A stretch of 64,000 bases of DNA, taken from NCBI GenBank assembly GCA_002702655.1, contig PABB01000008.1, forward strand, positions 62,001 to 126,000, in the 5' to 3' direction. A program made the position numbers and the translations under genes. Positions 28,075 to 36,787 of this stretch are shown one piece after another; position 1 is the first letter of the stretch; the number at the start of each line of letters is the position of its first letter. The DNA is from Planctomycetaceae bacterium. Its GTDB lineage: Bacteria; Planctomycetota; Planctomycetia; Pirellulales; Lacipirellulaceae. The notes beneath the pieces are model-generated. The model made no database searches. It had not been told where the DNA came from and saw nothing but the letters and a program-made list of their open reading frames with translations.

Positions 28075-29066
28075 CGGGCCCTCCTGGCGACTCTGTCGTT
28101 CCGCGCCGGATGACGGCCCACGTCCATGCGCGTTCGCAAGAGGTCGAAAAGCGAGAGCTCGAGAGGTCGATCGGTCCGGCAGACGACAAAATCCGCTTTC
28201 AAATCGCGGCAGATCCTGGCGATCTGCTCGGCATGTTCACGAAAGCCTGACAGGTAGTCATCGCGGGCCGTCTGGGGGTCGACATAGAGGGCTTGCCCCG
28301 ATTCCGCGTCGCGAAACATGCGCGGGTTCGTGAAAGGGAATTCCAGTTCCGCGGGATCGAGCACGCGCAGAACCATGACGTCGTGTCCGCGCGAACGCAG
28401 GTATCCGAGCTGCGTCGCGAGGACGTCCGGCGGGGCGAGCAAGTCGGAGATCAGCACGACCTGCCCCCGCTTGCGAACTGTTTGAGCGATTTGTTCGAGC
28501 GGCCGCGCCAGGTCGGTCGCCTTGCCCGCCGGTTCGCGCTGCAGGGCGGCCATCATGTGCCGCAAATGTCCCGCACGATGTCGCGGCGGCAAGTACTCTT
28601 GGATGCCCTCGTCAAACACGACCAAACCGGCAGCGTCGCGTTGTTGGTACAGGAAGTAGGCCATGGTGGCCGCCATGGTCCGGGCATATTCGTGCTTGGT
28701 GATTTCGGTCGATGTGAAACTCATCGAGCGGCTGACGTCGACCAGCAGATAGCACAACAAATTGGTCTCGTCCTCGAATCGCTTCACGTAGTAGCGGTCG
28801 CTACGGGCGAAGAGCCGCCAGTCCAAGTACCGCAGATCGTCGCCAGGCGTGTACTGTCGATACTCGCTGAATTCGACCGAGAATCCATGGAACGGACTGC
28901 GGTGAATCCCTGCGTAAAACCCCTCGACGACCACCCGGGCGCGCATCTGCAGATTCTTGATCCGCATCAGCGCAGCCGGATCGATAAACCGCACGCCCCG
29001 CTGTCGGGCCAGCGGCGTGCGGCCGCTCTCACTACTTGCTGCTGGTGTCACGCTGGCAAGATTCAT
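28071..29066 (-). CDS. DUF58-family VWA protein of the Bat operon
   Basis: 331 residues, cytoplasmic. The DUF58 signature is PGDDLRYLDWRLFARSDRYYVKRFEDETN read in two halves around residues 93-120, followed by a VWA-like domain with LLVDVSRSMSF (DxSxS) and VVLISDLLAPP. The family works with MoxR ATPases; the pair is thought to act as a chaperone or metal-insertion module on VWA partners. It lies 41 bases after the MoxR gene and overlaps the BatA-type gene, as in canonical Bat loci. Confidence 0.92.
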   Translation of the reverse strand: MNLASVTPAASSESGRTPLARQRGVRFIDPAALMRIKNLQMRARVVVEGFYAGIHRSPFHGFSVEFSEYRQYTPGDDLRYLDWRLFARSDRYYVKRFEDETNLLCYLLVDVSRSMSFTSTEITKHEYARTMAATMAYFLYQQRDAAGLVVFDEGIQEYLPPRHRAGHLRHMMAALQREPAGKATDLARPLEQIAQTVRKRGQVVLISDLLAPPDVLATQLGYLRSRGHDVMVLRVLDPAELEFPFTNPRMFRDAESGQALYVDPQTARDDYLSGFREHAEQIARICRDLKADFVVCRTDRPLELSLFDLLRTRMDVGRHPARNDRVARRAR

Positions 29067-29107
29067 GCGGGGAGTTCAGCTTGCGAGATCGAAGGAGGAC
29101 AACGCGT

Positions 29108-30124
29108 CTACTCGTCTCGAGGAACGCTCACGTGCTCGACCAGTCGGTCCACGACGTCGTCGACCGTGACTCCCTCGGCTTCCGCCCGATAACCGATGAG
29201 CGTCCGATGACGCAACGTCGCGTGGGCCAGTGCGCGTATGTCATCAGGCGACACGTGCGCCCGACCGTGGAGCAAGGCGCGGGCCTTGGCGCCGAGAATG
29301 AGATACTGACCGGCGCGCAGGCCCGCGCCCCAACTCACCCATTCATTGATGAAGTCGGGCGTCTGCGGCTGCCCGGGCCGCGACGCCGCCGCCAGCCGCA
29401 CGGCGTAGCGAACCATCTCGCGCGCAACGGGCACGCGACGCACAATTTCGTGAAACCGCAGCACATCGTCGCTTGTAAAGACGGGCTCGATCGGAGCAGG
29501 GCGGGCGGACGTCGTGCGAGCGACCACCTCGACCTCCTGCTCTTCAGGCAGATAGTCGATCACGACGTTGAACATAAATCGATCCAGCTGCGCTTCTGGC
29601 AACGGGTACGTGCCTTCCATTTCAATCGGGTTTTGCGTCGCCAGGACGAAGAACGGCTCGTCGAGCGGGTACCGCACGCCGCCGGCGGTGACTTGATGCT
29701 CCTGCATGGCCTCGAGCAACGCGGCCTGCGTCTTGGGCGGCGTGCGATTGATCTCGTCGGCGAGTATCACGTTGGCGAAGATCGGCCCACGCACGAATTC
29801 CAGCCGGCGGTGCCCGTCGCCCGAGTCTTCGAGAATCTCCGTACCCGTGATGTCTGCCGGCATCAAGTCGGGCGTGAACTGGATGCGCTGAAATTTCAAG
29901 TGAAAGGACTGCGCGATCGATCGCACGAGCAAGGTCTTGGCCAGGCCCGGCGCGCCGGTCAGCAGGCAATGCCCTCCGGCGAACAAGGTGATCAGCAGTT
30001 GCTCGACGACTTGCTCCTGCCCGACGATCACTTTGGACAGTTCGTCGCGGACGCGTTGGCTGCCGTCGCGAATCAGCTCGACAACTTCCTGCTCTTGCTC
30101 GTAAGTATCAATATTCACGCTCAC
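29108..30124 (-). CDS. MoxR-family AAA+ ATPase
   Basis: About 338 residues. The GTG at 30124 is preferred: TGGAG stands five bases upstream, while an earlier TTG at 30166 has no such site. Walker A is GAPGLAKT, Walker B VILADEINR, sensor 1 ATQNPIE, and the arginine finger region PLPEAQLDRFMF is the MoxR hallmark. The C-terminal lid ends VVDRLVEHV. MoxR ATPases remodel or mature VWA-containing partners, here most likely the DUF58, BatA and VWA/GATase proteins encoded next to it. Confidence 0.95.
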   Translation of the reverse strand: MSVNIDTYEQEQEVVELIRDGSQRVRDELSKVIVGQEQVVEQLLITLFAGGHCLLTGAPGLAKTLLVRSIAQSFHLKFQRIQFTPDLMPADITGTEILEDSGDGHRRLEFVRGPIFANVILADEINRTPPKTQAALLEAMQEHQVTAGGVRYPLDEPFFVLATQNPIEMEGTYPLPEAQLDRFMFNVVIDYLPEEQEVEVVARTTSARPAPIEPVFTSDDVLRFHEIVRRVPVAREMVRYAVRLAAASRPGQPQTPDFINEWVSWGAGLRAGQYLILGAKARALLHGRAHVSPDDIRALAHATLRHRTLIGYRAEAEGVTVDDVVDRLVEHVSVPRDE

Positions 30125-30385
30125 AAAAACTCCATCTGCTGAAGCGACAGGCCGTACCTGCGTCAAGTCTCTACGTTAGTGCTGCCTCGAACCACGACGA
30201 CTCAACGAGTGCGACCGCGAATCCGACAAGCGTTTTCGCTCTCGATCGTCTCATGCCAGGATTCCGGCTGCGATCGACTCGCCCGACGCTGTCTCGTCTG
30301 TCGACAGGAAACGCACGTCCGTCGCGCGGAAGTTAATGTCGTGCCCTCGAGTCATCGTAGCGAAAGTTCGTGAGTGCCATGGTGT

Positions 30386-31291
30386 CTAATGCGTCATGGC
30401 GTAAACCACGATGTTAATTCCCATCGGGTAGGACTTGTTCTCGGCAAACTCGCTGAAATACCACTCGGCATTCCCTTCGCGCTCCCAGCCGTCGCCCAGA
30501 TCGGTGTTGTGACAGATAATCGCCATCATCCGGCCCTTGTCGTCGAAGATGCCTTTGTAATGAACCGTGCGGCAATCGCCGTGGCGTCGTTCGTCTTCCC
30601 AGGTGACCGCCTCGTAGCCGGGGATCACTCGGCCTTCTGAGTCGCGGAACTGGCGAGCGCGATCGTAGCTGCAGACCTGCGGTTTTTCTGTAAGACGGTA
30701 AACGCAGGAGAAAATCTCGTGGTCCGCTGGCAGTTCGACCAGCGGGCGCGTGGGAAACACGCGTTTAATCTCACGCTCGAAGGTCGCCCATTCGTAGTCC
30801 CCCCAAAAGTCGTCGACCATCAGAAATCCGCCGCTCAGCAGATACCGCCGCAGCGCTTCTGCCTCGGCCTGCGAGAACACCAGGTCGCCCGGCTCGATCA
30901 TGTAGATGAACGGGTAGTCAAAGAGTTCGTCGTCGGTCAGACGCACGATGACCGGCCGCGGATTGACCTTCAGCGACGTGAGCTGCTGCAAGCGGTAGGA
31001 GAAATTGTTGTCGCTATCGGGATAGTCGGTGGCCCACCGCCCGCGGCGTCCGTAACCGCGGCCCCAACGCCCGCCCGAACTCCACTGGACGCGGGCGAAC
31101 GTGAACACGTCGTCGGCAAATTGCGGCTCATTGCCCCAGTCGGGCACGCCCCCACGGTCGTCAAAGTCGAACTGCGAACGATCGAACCCGCGCTGGGCAG
31201 TCACGTCGCCGGCAATCCCCGCGGCGCAGGTCAAGACGGCCAGGGTAGCCAGCCGCGCCGCGGCAGTCGTTCGTCGTGCTGCGTGCATCAT
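30386..31291 (-). CDS. Exported DUF4159 protein
   Basis: 301 residues with a signal peptide (MMHAARRTTAAARLATLAVLTCAAGIAG). The DUF4159 domain follows: FTFARVQWSSGG, then YPFIYMIEPGDLVFSQAEAEALRRYLLSGG (in two parts, about 130-160), GFLMVDDFWG, FPTRPLVELPADHEIF and the end YPMGINIVVYAMTH. The fold is related to class I glutamine amidotransferases but lacks their catalytic residues. It is encoded in Bat-type operons of several phyla. The start overlaps the end of the TPR gene by 4 bases; 261 bases separate it from MoxR. Confidence 0.9.
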   Translation of the reverse strand: MMHAARRTTAAARLATLAVLTCAAGIAGDVTAQRGFDRSQFDFDDRGGVPDWGNEPQFADDVFTFARVQWSSGGRWGRGYGRRGRWATDYPDSDNNFSYRLQQLTSLKVNPRPVIVRLTDDELFDYPFIYMIEPGDLVFSQAEAEALRRYLLSGGFLMVDDFWGDYEWATFEREIKRVFPTRPLVELPADHEIFSCVYRLTEKPQVCSYDRARQFRDSEGRVIPGYEAVTWEDERRHGDCRTVHYKGIFDDKGRMMAIICHNTDLGDGWEREGNAEWYFSEFAENKSYPMGINIVVYAMTH

Positions 31292-33903
31292 GGCGTCGTC
31301 GTTGCTTGCGTGTCGTCGGTTTCGGGCGCCGTTGGCGATGCGTCCGGGCGCCCATCGTCCGGGGCGCGTTGGTCGCCGTCGGTTGAACCAGCTTCCGTAA
31401 GTTTTAACAACAAACGGTGAGCCGCGAGAAACCTCGGCGCCTCCTCCAACGCCAACAGCAGGTGGCGCCGAGCGCGGTCCGCGCTCGCCTGCTCGTCAAA
31501 CAGCCGTGCGAGTCGGTAGTGAGCATCAACCCGGTCGACCGTATCGAACTCCAGCAGCGCCTGGTAGGCGGCGATCGCATCGTGCGGCTTGTCGAGTTGC
31601 TCGGCCGCCTCGGACAGGTAGCGATGTGGCGCCGGGGTCAACGGATCGACGGCCAGGATTCGCTTGGCGTTGGCGTAGACGGCCGGCCACTCGTCCTCCG
31701 CGCGAGCAAGTTCGATGAGCCGCAGGTACGCATCCATCGCTTCACCGTCTCGCTGGCTCCACGCCTCAAGGGTCTCGCGCTCCTTTTCCGATTGGCCCAG
31801 TTCCCGGTACGCCCGGGCCAATAACGAATAGGGCCCGTCGTTGCCGACAAACTCGGGATACTCGTCCCGCAGCCGTTGGGCCGGCTCCAGCACGCCTTGC
31901 CAATCGCCGGCGCGCGCCATGGCCTGAGCCTGGTTGACCAAGCTGTAGAAATTGTCGGGATTCTCGTTGACCCACTCGGTCAACTCCGCGGGGCGATCGG
32001 CCGTGCTCTCAGGCGGTTTCGTCCAATCCAGGTCCGATCCTAATTCGCCCGCCTGGCGCAGCATTGCGTCGCGAAAATCGCGATCGAGATCTTCCAGGGG
32101 CCCCGCGTGCCGGATCAATGCTTCGTTGATTGACACGTCGTCGGCCAGGTCGTCGAGGATCGCCTTGACAGCTTCCAGGCCGCGCTTGTCCACCAGGAAT
32201 TGCACGGCACAGGCCGACTCGAAGTAGGCAAACTGCAAGTGGAGCGGGCTTTTGGGGGCCAGGAACATTGAGCTCAGCTCGCTCAACCGCGCCATTTCGC
32301 CGCCGAGAATCATCTCGCGATACGCCGGAGTCATTTGTTGGCCCCACGCACGATCACGCTGCAATTCCTCGTACACCGAGATGCCTTCGCTCAGCCAACG
32401 CGGCATCTTGTTTTTCGATTTGTGCAGCGTGACGACGTGACAGAACTCGTGCCACAACACGGCCTCCCAATTGGCCCGCGTTTCGCCCAATGCGGCGGGA
32501 CTGTTGGCGGTAATGACATTGCCAAAACAAACGCCGAGGAAGCCGTCCGCCCCCGGAATGCCGAAGGTGCGCACGGCAAAGTCGTTCTTGCTGGTGTAAA
32601 TGTCCACCACCACCGGATCACGCAGCTCGACGTCGTATTTCTCGCACAAAGCGTCTCGAGCCTCGGCGAGCAACTCCAAGACGCGATCGCCGTAGACGGC
32701 CGCTTCGTGACGAACCATCCGCAACCGAAAATCCTCATTTTGCAGTACGCGATAGTCATCGATGGCGTCGTGCAGCGTGCTCAAGTTGTGCGCCACCACG
32801 TTGTAGCCGTCGACCGCGGCGACGTCGTGCACCAGTTGCCAACCCTCCTGTTCCTGCCCCAGCCGCAACAGGTCTTGCGCCAATTGAATGCGGGCCGGCA
32901 CATAGTCGCGATCCATCGCCAGCGCCCGGCGCTGATGAGCGGCGCCTTCGGCAAAGCGATATTTGTCGGACAGTTTGGCGCCAATTGTGTAATCGACTTC
33001 AGGATTGTCCGCCCAGCTTCCCAGGGCCGTAGTGCGGAATTCCGCAGCGCGCTGGGCGTCGCCGGCGAGATGCGCGAGAACCGCAGCGTAAGCCAGGGCC
33101 CGCGGTTGCTGCGGATTGATCGCGAGGACCCGCTGCAGCATTTTGTCGGCGTCCTCGTACTTTTCGCCGTCGATCAAGTTCTCGGTGAGCATCAGCAGAC
33201 TGTCGACGTGACGGGGATTGATCGCCAACGCCGCGTCAAGCGCGTCAGCCGCCCGCTCGGGATCATCGGCGGCGAAGGCCCGCGCCAGGAGATAGTGATA
33301 TTTGGGAGAACTGCGGACTGACTCGGGAGCGGCCAGCAGCGTTTCCGAGGCGAGTCGATTGTCGTATTTGTCGATCGCAAGTTGGGCGGCCGCGAAATGG
33401 CCGTCAGCGAACTCGGGCAGACTTTTCGTCACCGGGTCGAAGCAGTATTCCAAGACCTGGCGCGCATCGACCCCCTCGAGCAATAAGAATTCGCCCAATG
33501 CCAATCTCTCGGGCGGCGAGGAGAGCTGCCTGGGATGCAGCCGAACGATTTCGGCCATCTGCCGCGATTGATCCTCCGCGGCTTCGGTGCGATTGTTAAA
33601 TAAATAGGCCTCGCGAGCCCAGAGCCTCATTCGCAAACTGCGCGGATACGCTGCCATGCCTTCTTCCACCGTGTCGAGGGCGTCGGCATAGCGTCCGAGC
33701 GTCAACTCCGCCTCGGCCTTCACGTGCCGCCACGGCTCAAATTGCACGCCCCGCGCGATTTCAGCCGCCGCCAAGTCGACGCATTCCTCGTATTCGCCGG
33801 CGAGGATCAGCTGCGTCGCGTCGCCCACTGTGACAGCGCCCGCGGCGGTCGCGCACATGGCGAGACCTGCGGCAATCGGCAAGAGGAAAATGACTCGCTG
33901 CAT
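31288..33903 (-). CDS. TPR-repeat protein with gluzincin (peptidase MA-like) metalloprotease domain
   Basis: 871 residues, first gene of the Bat-type operon. A signal peptide (MQRVIFLLPIAAGLAMCATAAGA) is followed by tetratricopeptide repeats to about residue 370, a peptidase MA-like domain with zinc motif HEFCHVVTLH (about 485-494) and the second-site LSEGISVYEE, then further TPR units to the end. The HExxH plus downstream Glu layout is that of gluzincins. The protein should sit in the periplasm, with TPRs presenting substrates to the protease. Being first in an operon with a MoxR ATPase and ending in a caspase-like protein makes a proteolytic role for the locus plausible. Confidence 0.88.
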   Translation of the reverse strand: MQRVIFLLPIAAGLAMCATAAGAVTVGDATQLILAGEYEECVDLAAAEIARGVQFEPWRHVKAEAELTLGRYADALDTVEEGMAAYPRSLRMRLWAREAYLFNNRTEAAEDQSRQMAEIVRLHPRQLSSPPERLALGEFLLLEGVDARQVLEYCFDPVTKSLPEFADGHFAAAQLAIDKYDNRLASETLLAAPESVRSSPKYHYLLARAFAADDPERAADALDAALAINPRHVDSLLMLTENLIDGEKYEDADKMLQRVLAINPQQPRALAYAAVLAHLAGDAQRAAEFRTTALGSWADNPEVDYTIGAKLSDKYRFAEGAAHQRRALAMDRDYVPARIQLAQDLLRLGQEQEGWQLVHDVAAVDGYNVVAHNLSTLHDAIDDYRVLQNEDFRLRMVRHEAAVYGDRVLELLAEARDALCEKYDVELRDPVVVDIYTSKNDFAVRTFGIPGADGFLGVCFGNVITANSPAALGETRANWEAVLWHEFCHVVTLHKSKNKMPRWLSEGISVYEELQRDRAWGQQMTPAYREMILGGEMARLSELSSMFLAPKSPLHLQFAYFESACAVQFLVDKRGLEAVKAILDDLADDVSINEALIRHAGPLEDLDRDFRDAMLRQAGELGSDLDWTKPPESTADRPAELTEWVNENPDNFYSLVNQAQAMARAGDWQGVLEPAQRLRDEYPEFVGNDGPYSLLARAYRELGQSEKERETLEAWSQRDGEAMDAYLRLIELARAEDEWPAVYANAKRILAVDPLTPAPHRYLSEAAEQLDKPHDAIAAYQALLEFDTVDRVDAHYRLARLFDEQASADRARRHLLLALEEAPRFLAAHRLLLKLTEAGSTDGDQRAPDDGRPDASPTAPETDDTQATTTP

Positions 33904-33998
33904 ACCAGACCCGTCGAAGCCAAGCCGTAGTGCCGCCCACCCGACGAGTTATACCCCCTCGCAGCGCTGAAGACCCGCAATGATCGGCGTGTTTTTTT

Positions 33999-34220
33999 TT
34001 AACGACGGTGAGCTGCGCTGCAATGGACGTTCCGGCAGGGCAGGGGCCCCACCAGAACAACCGCCAGGCCCAACCAGCTGGCGAGCCCGACAACCTGGAG
34101 TGCAAGCGAGGTTTTCAGGCTCTTGGTGTAACGAAACCGTGCCACAGGGCGACGGTCGAAGGTGCGGCCGCCCAAGTCGATCCGAATTTCAGAGATCGGA
34201 TCACCCCGAGGCTCGTTCAT
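33999..34220 (-). CDS. Small membrane protein, hypothetical
   Basis: 73 residues from an ATG at 34218-34220. A polar N-terminal half (GDPISEIRIDLGGRTFDRRP) precedes one clear hydrophobic helix (SLALQVVGLASWLGLAVVLVG). The composition is more protein-like than the longer upstream extension. The ribosome site is weak. It lies between the PP2C gene and the TPR-protease gene, all on the minus strand. No family recognised. Confidence 0.42.
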   Translation of the reverse strand: MNEPRGDPISEIRIDLGGRTFDRRPVARFRYTKSLKTSLALQVVGLASWLGLAVVLVGPLPCRNVHCSAAHRR

Positions 34221-34345
34221 CGCATGCCTGCATGCCTGCGCGCGCCAACTGGAGCCGGAGCGCACCACTGTGCATTGTGGCCGGCGTCTGCACCCCACGT
34301 GGGCAAGGCGTACGGGCCCAAGTGGCTGCTGCCGCCGCCCTGTCG

Positions 34346-35284
34346 TCACGGCGTGCCGGAGGCCGAAGCATTGTCGTCAGCGGCGTCTTGGCTCGCTCTT
34401 GCCAAGACGACAGTGATATTGTCCTCGCCACCGCCGTCCAGGGCCAGGCTGACGAGCGCGTCGCAGGCCGCCTGAGGATTGGCAGCTTGCCGCAGGCTCG
34501 CGGCGATCTCGTCATCCCTGACCATGTCCGAAAGGCCGTCGGTGCAGAGCAGCAACTGGTCGCCCGGCGCGATCTCGACATAGTGGATCTGCGCAACGAC
34601 GTCGTCCTTGTCGCCGCCCAGACTGTTGAGCAGCAGGTGGCGGAATCTGCCGACATCCTCGTTGGCGAGGCCGGAGTCGATCAATGCCTGGGCCATCGTC
34701 TCGTCGCGCGTGATCTGATGGAGTTCGCCTTCATGGAGCAGATACGCCCGCGAATCGCCGATGTGGGCGATGAGCGCATCGGTCGACATCAAATGCGCCG
34801 ACGTCCACGTCGTGCCCATGCCGGCCAGCGACGGATTCATCGCCGCGCAGTCGCGGAGCGTCCTCTGGACTTCCTGCGCGTAGGCGTCCACCCGCTTGCG
34901 GACCTGCAGCGCGTCGACGTCGGTGAACTTCATGACCCAGCTGGCGGCATGTGCCATGAGCTCCAACATGCGTTTGAGCGCCATGCGGCTCGCAAACTCG
35001 CCGAAGTCCCGGCCGCCCATGCCGTCAGCAACGACCAGGGCGTAATCGCGATCGTCTGCCAGCTGCAAATCTCCGGGCGGCAAGTTGGTCAGGAGGAACT
35101 CGTTGGTGCGACGACGCCCGATGACCGCAAAATGGTCTTCATTATTGGATCGCACGAGGCCGGGATGGGTCGTCGCGCCAAATTGAAACGCAAGCGCCAC
35201 GGACTTCGCATTGAAGAGCAGTTCCGAGCCCCCGGTGTCGGCCAGAAAATCGACCGTGTCTTCGTCACGATGTGGCATCGCCAT
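34346..35284 (-). CDS. PP2C-type Ser/Thr protein phosphatase
   Basis: 312 residues from the ATG at 35284, which has GCGAGG eight bases upstream; an earlier GTG at 35329 has none. PP2C motifs run in order: RSNNEDHF, VVADGMGGRDFG, GTTWTSAHL, AHIGDSRAYLL, LLCTDGLSDMV and EDNITVVLA. The metal-binding aspartates of each are present. These enzymes reverse Hanks-type kinase phosphorylation in the cytoplasm; no kinase gene is nearby. It lies upstream of the Bat-type operon on the same strand, 440 bases away. Confidence 0.95.
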   Translation of the reverse strand: MAMPHRDEDTVDFLADTGGSELLFNAKSVALAFQFGATTHPGLVRSNNEDHFAVIGRRRTNEFLLTNLPPGDLQLADDRDYALVVADGMGGRDFGEFASRMALKRMLELMAHAASWVMKFTDVDALQVRKRVDAYAQEVQRTLRDCAAMNPSLAGMGTTWTSAHLMSTDALIAHIGDSRAYLLHEGELHQITRDETMAQALIDSGLANEDVGRFRHLLLNSLGGDKDDVVAQIHYVEIAPGDQLLLCTDGLSDMVRDDEIAASLRQAANPQAACDALVSLALDGGGEDNITVVLARASQDAADDNASASGTP

Positions 35285-36787
35285 GACAACATCCTCGCAA
35301 AGCGAAATTCGAGGCAGCCGCGTCCGCACATCATACCCGATCTATCCAAACCGGGCAGAATCGCGACGTGCCGATGCGCATCGCGGAAGGGTGGCGCAGT
35401 TTCCAGACTTCCCTCGGAGACTGCGGATGCATCGGCCTATGCGAAGTTAGACGAGCCCGAAGTCGCACAAATGGCTTGAAGCGGCCATGACGATTCGAGA
35501 TCTGTGCAAGTTCGCGCGCGCAGCGGCGTTTTCTCGGAGAAGAGCCGCGCATTCGCGCAGGCGCATTCGACCGCGATTCGGGGGGCGCTCTTGGAGAAGG
35601 ACACGACCGCGACCACAGATCGTGAGAGTCGGCCCCTTTGGCCATGCGATGTCAATTGTGACGCATTCTCGCCGCACCGTCTCTCTGGCTCACCACAGTC
35701 GTCCGCGCTCGCGTCAACCGAAAAGAAGAGCGGCCGCGGCGAGGCCCAGCGTATTCACCCACAGACGTCCACGGGCAGGGTCCGCTCACCAACGCCGCAG
35801 CCGCGATCCTCGCGTTGGTCAACGCAGACTCTCAGTGTACCAACCCAAACAGCGGGCAACTTGGCCGCGCGACGCGGAACAGGTCGGGTTTTCGGGTATC
35901 CAGGGGATCGGCTTGCCGCAATAGAGTTGCGGTTACCGTCAACCGAGTTCCTTGACGATGCGTCGCCCAGGCTGCGCAATGCCAGCCGCACAAGCTCATG
36001 TGGAGGACGCCGCTGGGAATCTCACAGGGAAGGTTACGCCGTGTCGTCCATCATGCAGCAATCGCTCAGCAGGACGTCACCTGGCCACCGAATGTTCCAC
36101 AACTCTCACAGCAAGCTCAACTCGCCTTGGCCGTTCCGAGCGTAGCGACGCTGTTCGGCAGTTGCGATTTACTTGGGCTTCCCCCGATCTATGCGGCAGC
36201 CTGCATGAGAGAATCTAGGGTCAATCACAAAAAGTTCAACGACAATGAAGAACCATGCTGGTGGACCAGCACGAGCTCATTGCCCTGTTCGCGAGTTTAC
36301 GATCTGATAGGCCGGAAGGGCATCCGCGCCGACGCCACGTGGCCAGCGCCCGGCGAGCACATTCACACTGACGGCGTGGGTTATCGCCTGCGCAAAGGCG
36401 AGCACGACATCACCGATTTCGACTGGAAACTCTATCTGGATTTCGCAGCCGAACGCATCCATTGACGTGCAGTCGTTGACTCTTGAGGTGACGCTCGCAC
36501 TAGATCCTTGCCAGGCCGACGGATTCAAGATCGCGTGCGCGAACCAACGCGACGCGCCGCCGGCAAGCGGTCGACGCGCCCGGTTTGTTGCCGGTGGTCG
36601 TGCTCGGCGCAGACTGGCAAGATCAAGACGGAGCGGCGTCGGTAACGACGAAGCTGGCCGACCAAATCTCACGACTGCGCGTCGTGCTCGGCGACGTCCC
36701 CGAAGGTTTCGCAGCCCCGTCGGCCAGCTTCTGCCAATCAGCTTGCGATCGACCGTTTGCGATTGACCGGAGCGTAGGTACGGCAAG
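35285..36787. other. Long gene-poor stretch
   Basis: About 1.5 kb with many overlapping frames, mostly Arg/Ser-rich noise. One short stretch on the plus strand (36296-36463) looks protein-like and is listed separately. Otherwise I see nothing to support. Confidence 0.4.
36254..36465 (+). pseudogene. Possible frameshifted gene fragment
   Basis: A frame from an ATG at 36254 reads MLVDQHELIALFASL and then degrades; an adjacent frame becomes protein-like from VYDLIGRKGI onward (GEHIHTDGVGYRLRKGEHD, TDFDWKLYLDFAAERIH) and ends in a stop at 36465. A one-base shift near 36300 would join them into a protein of about 70 residues. No family recognised; equally it may be chance. Confidence 0.28.
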
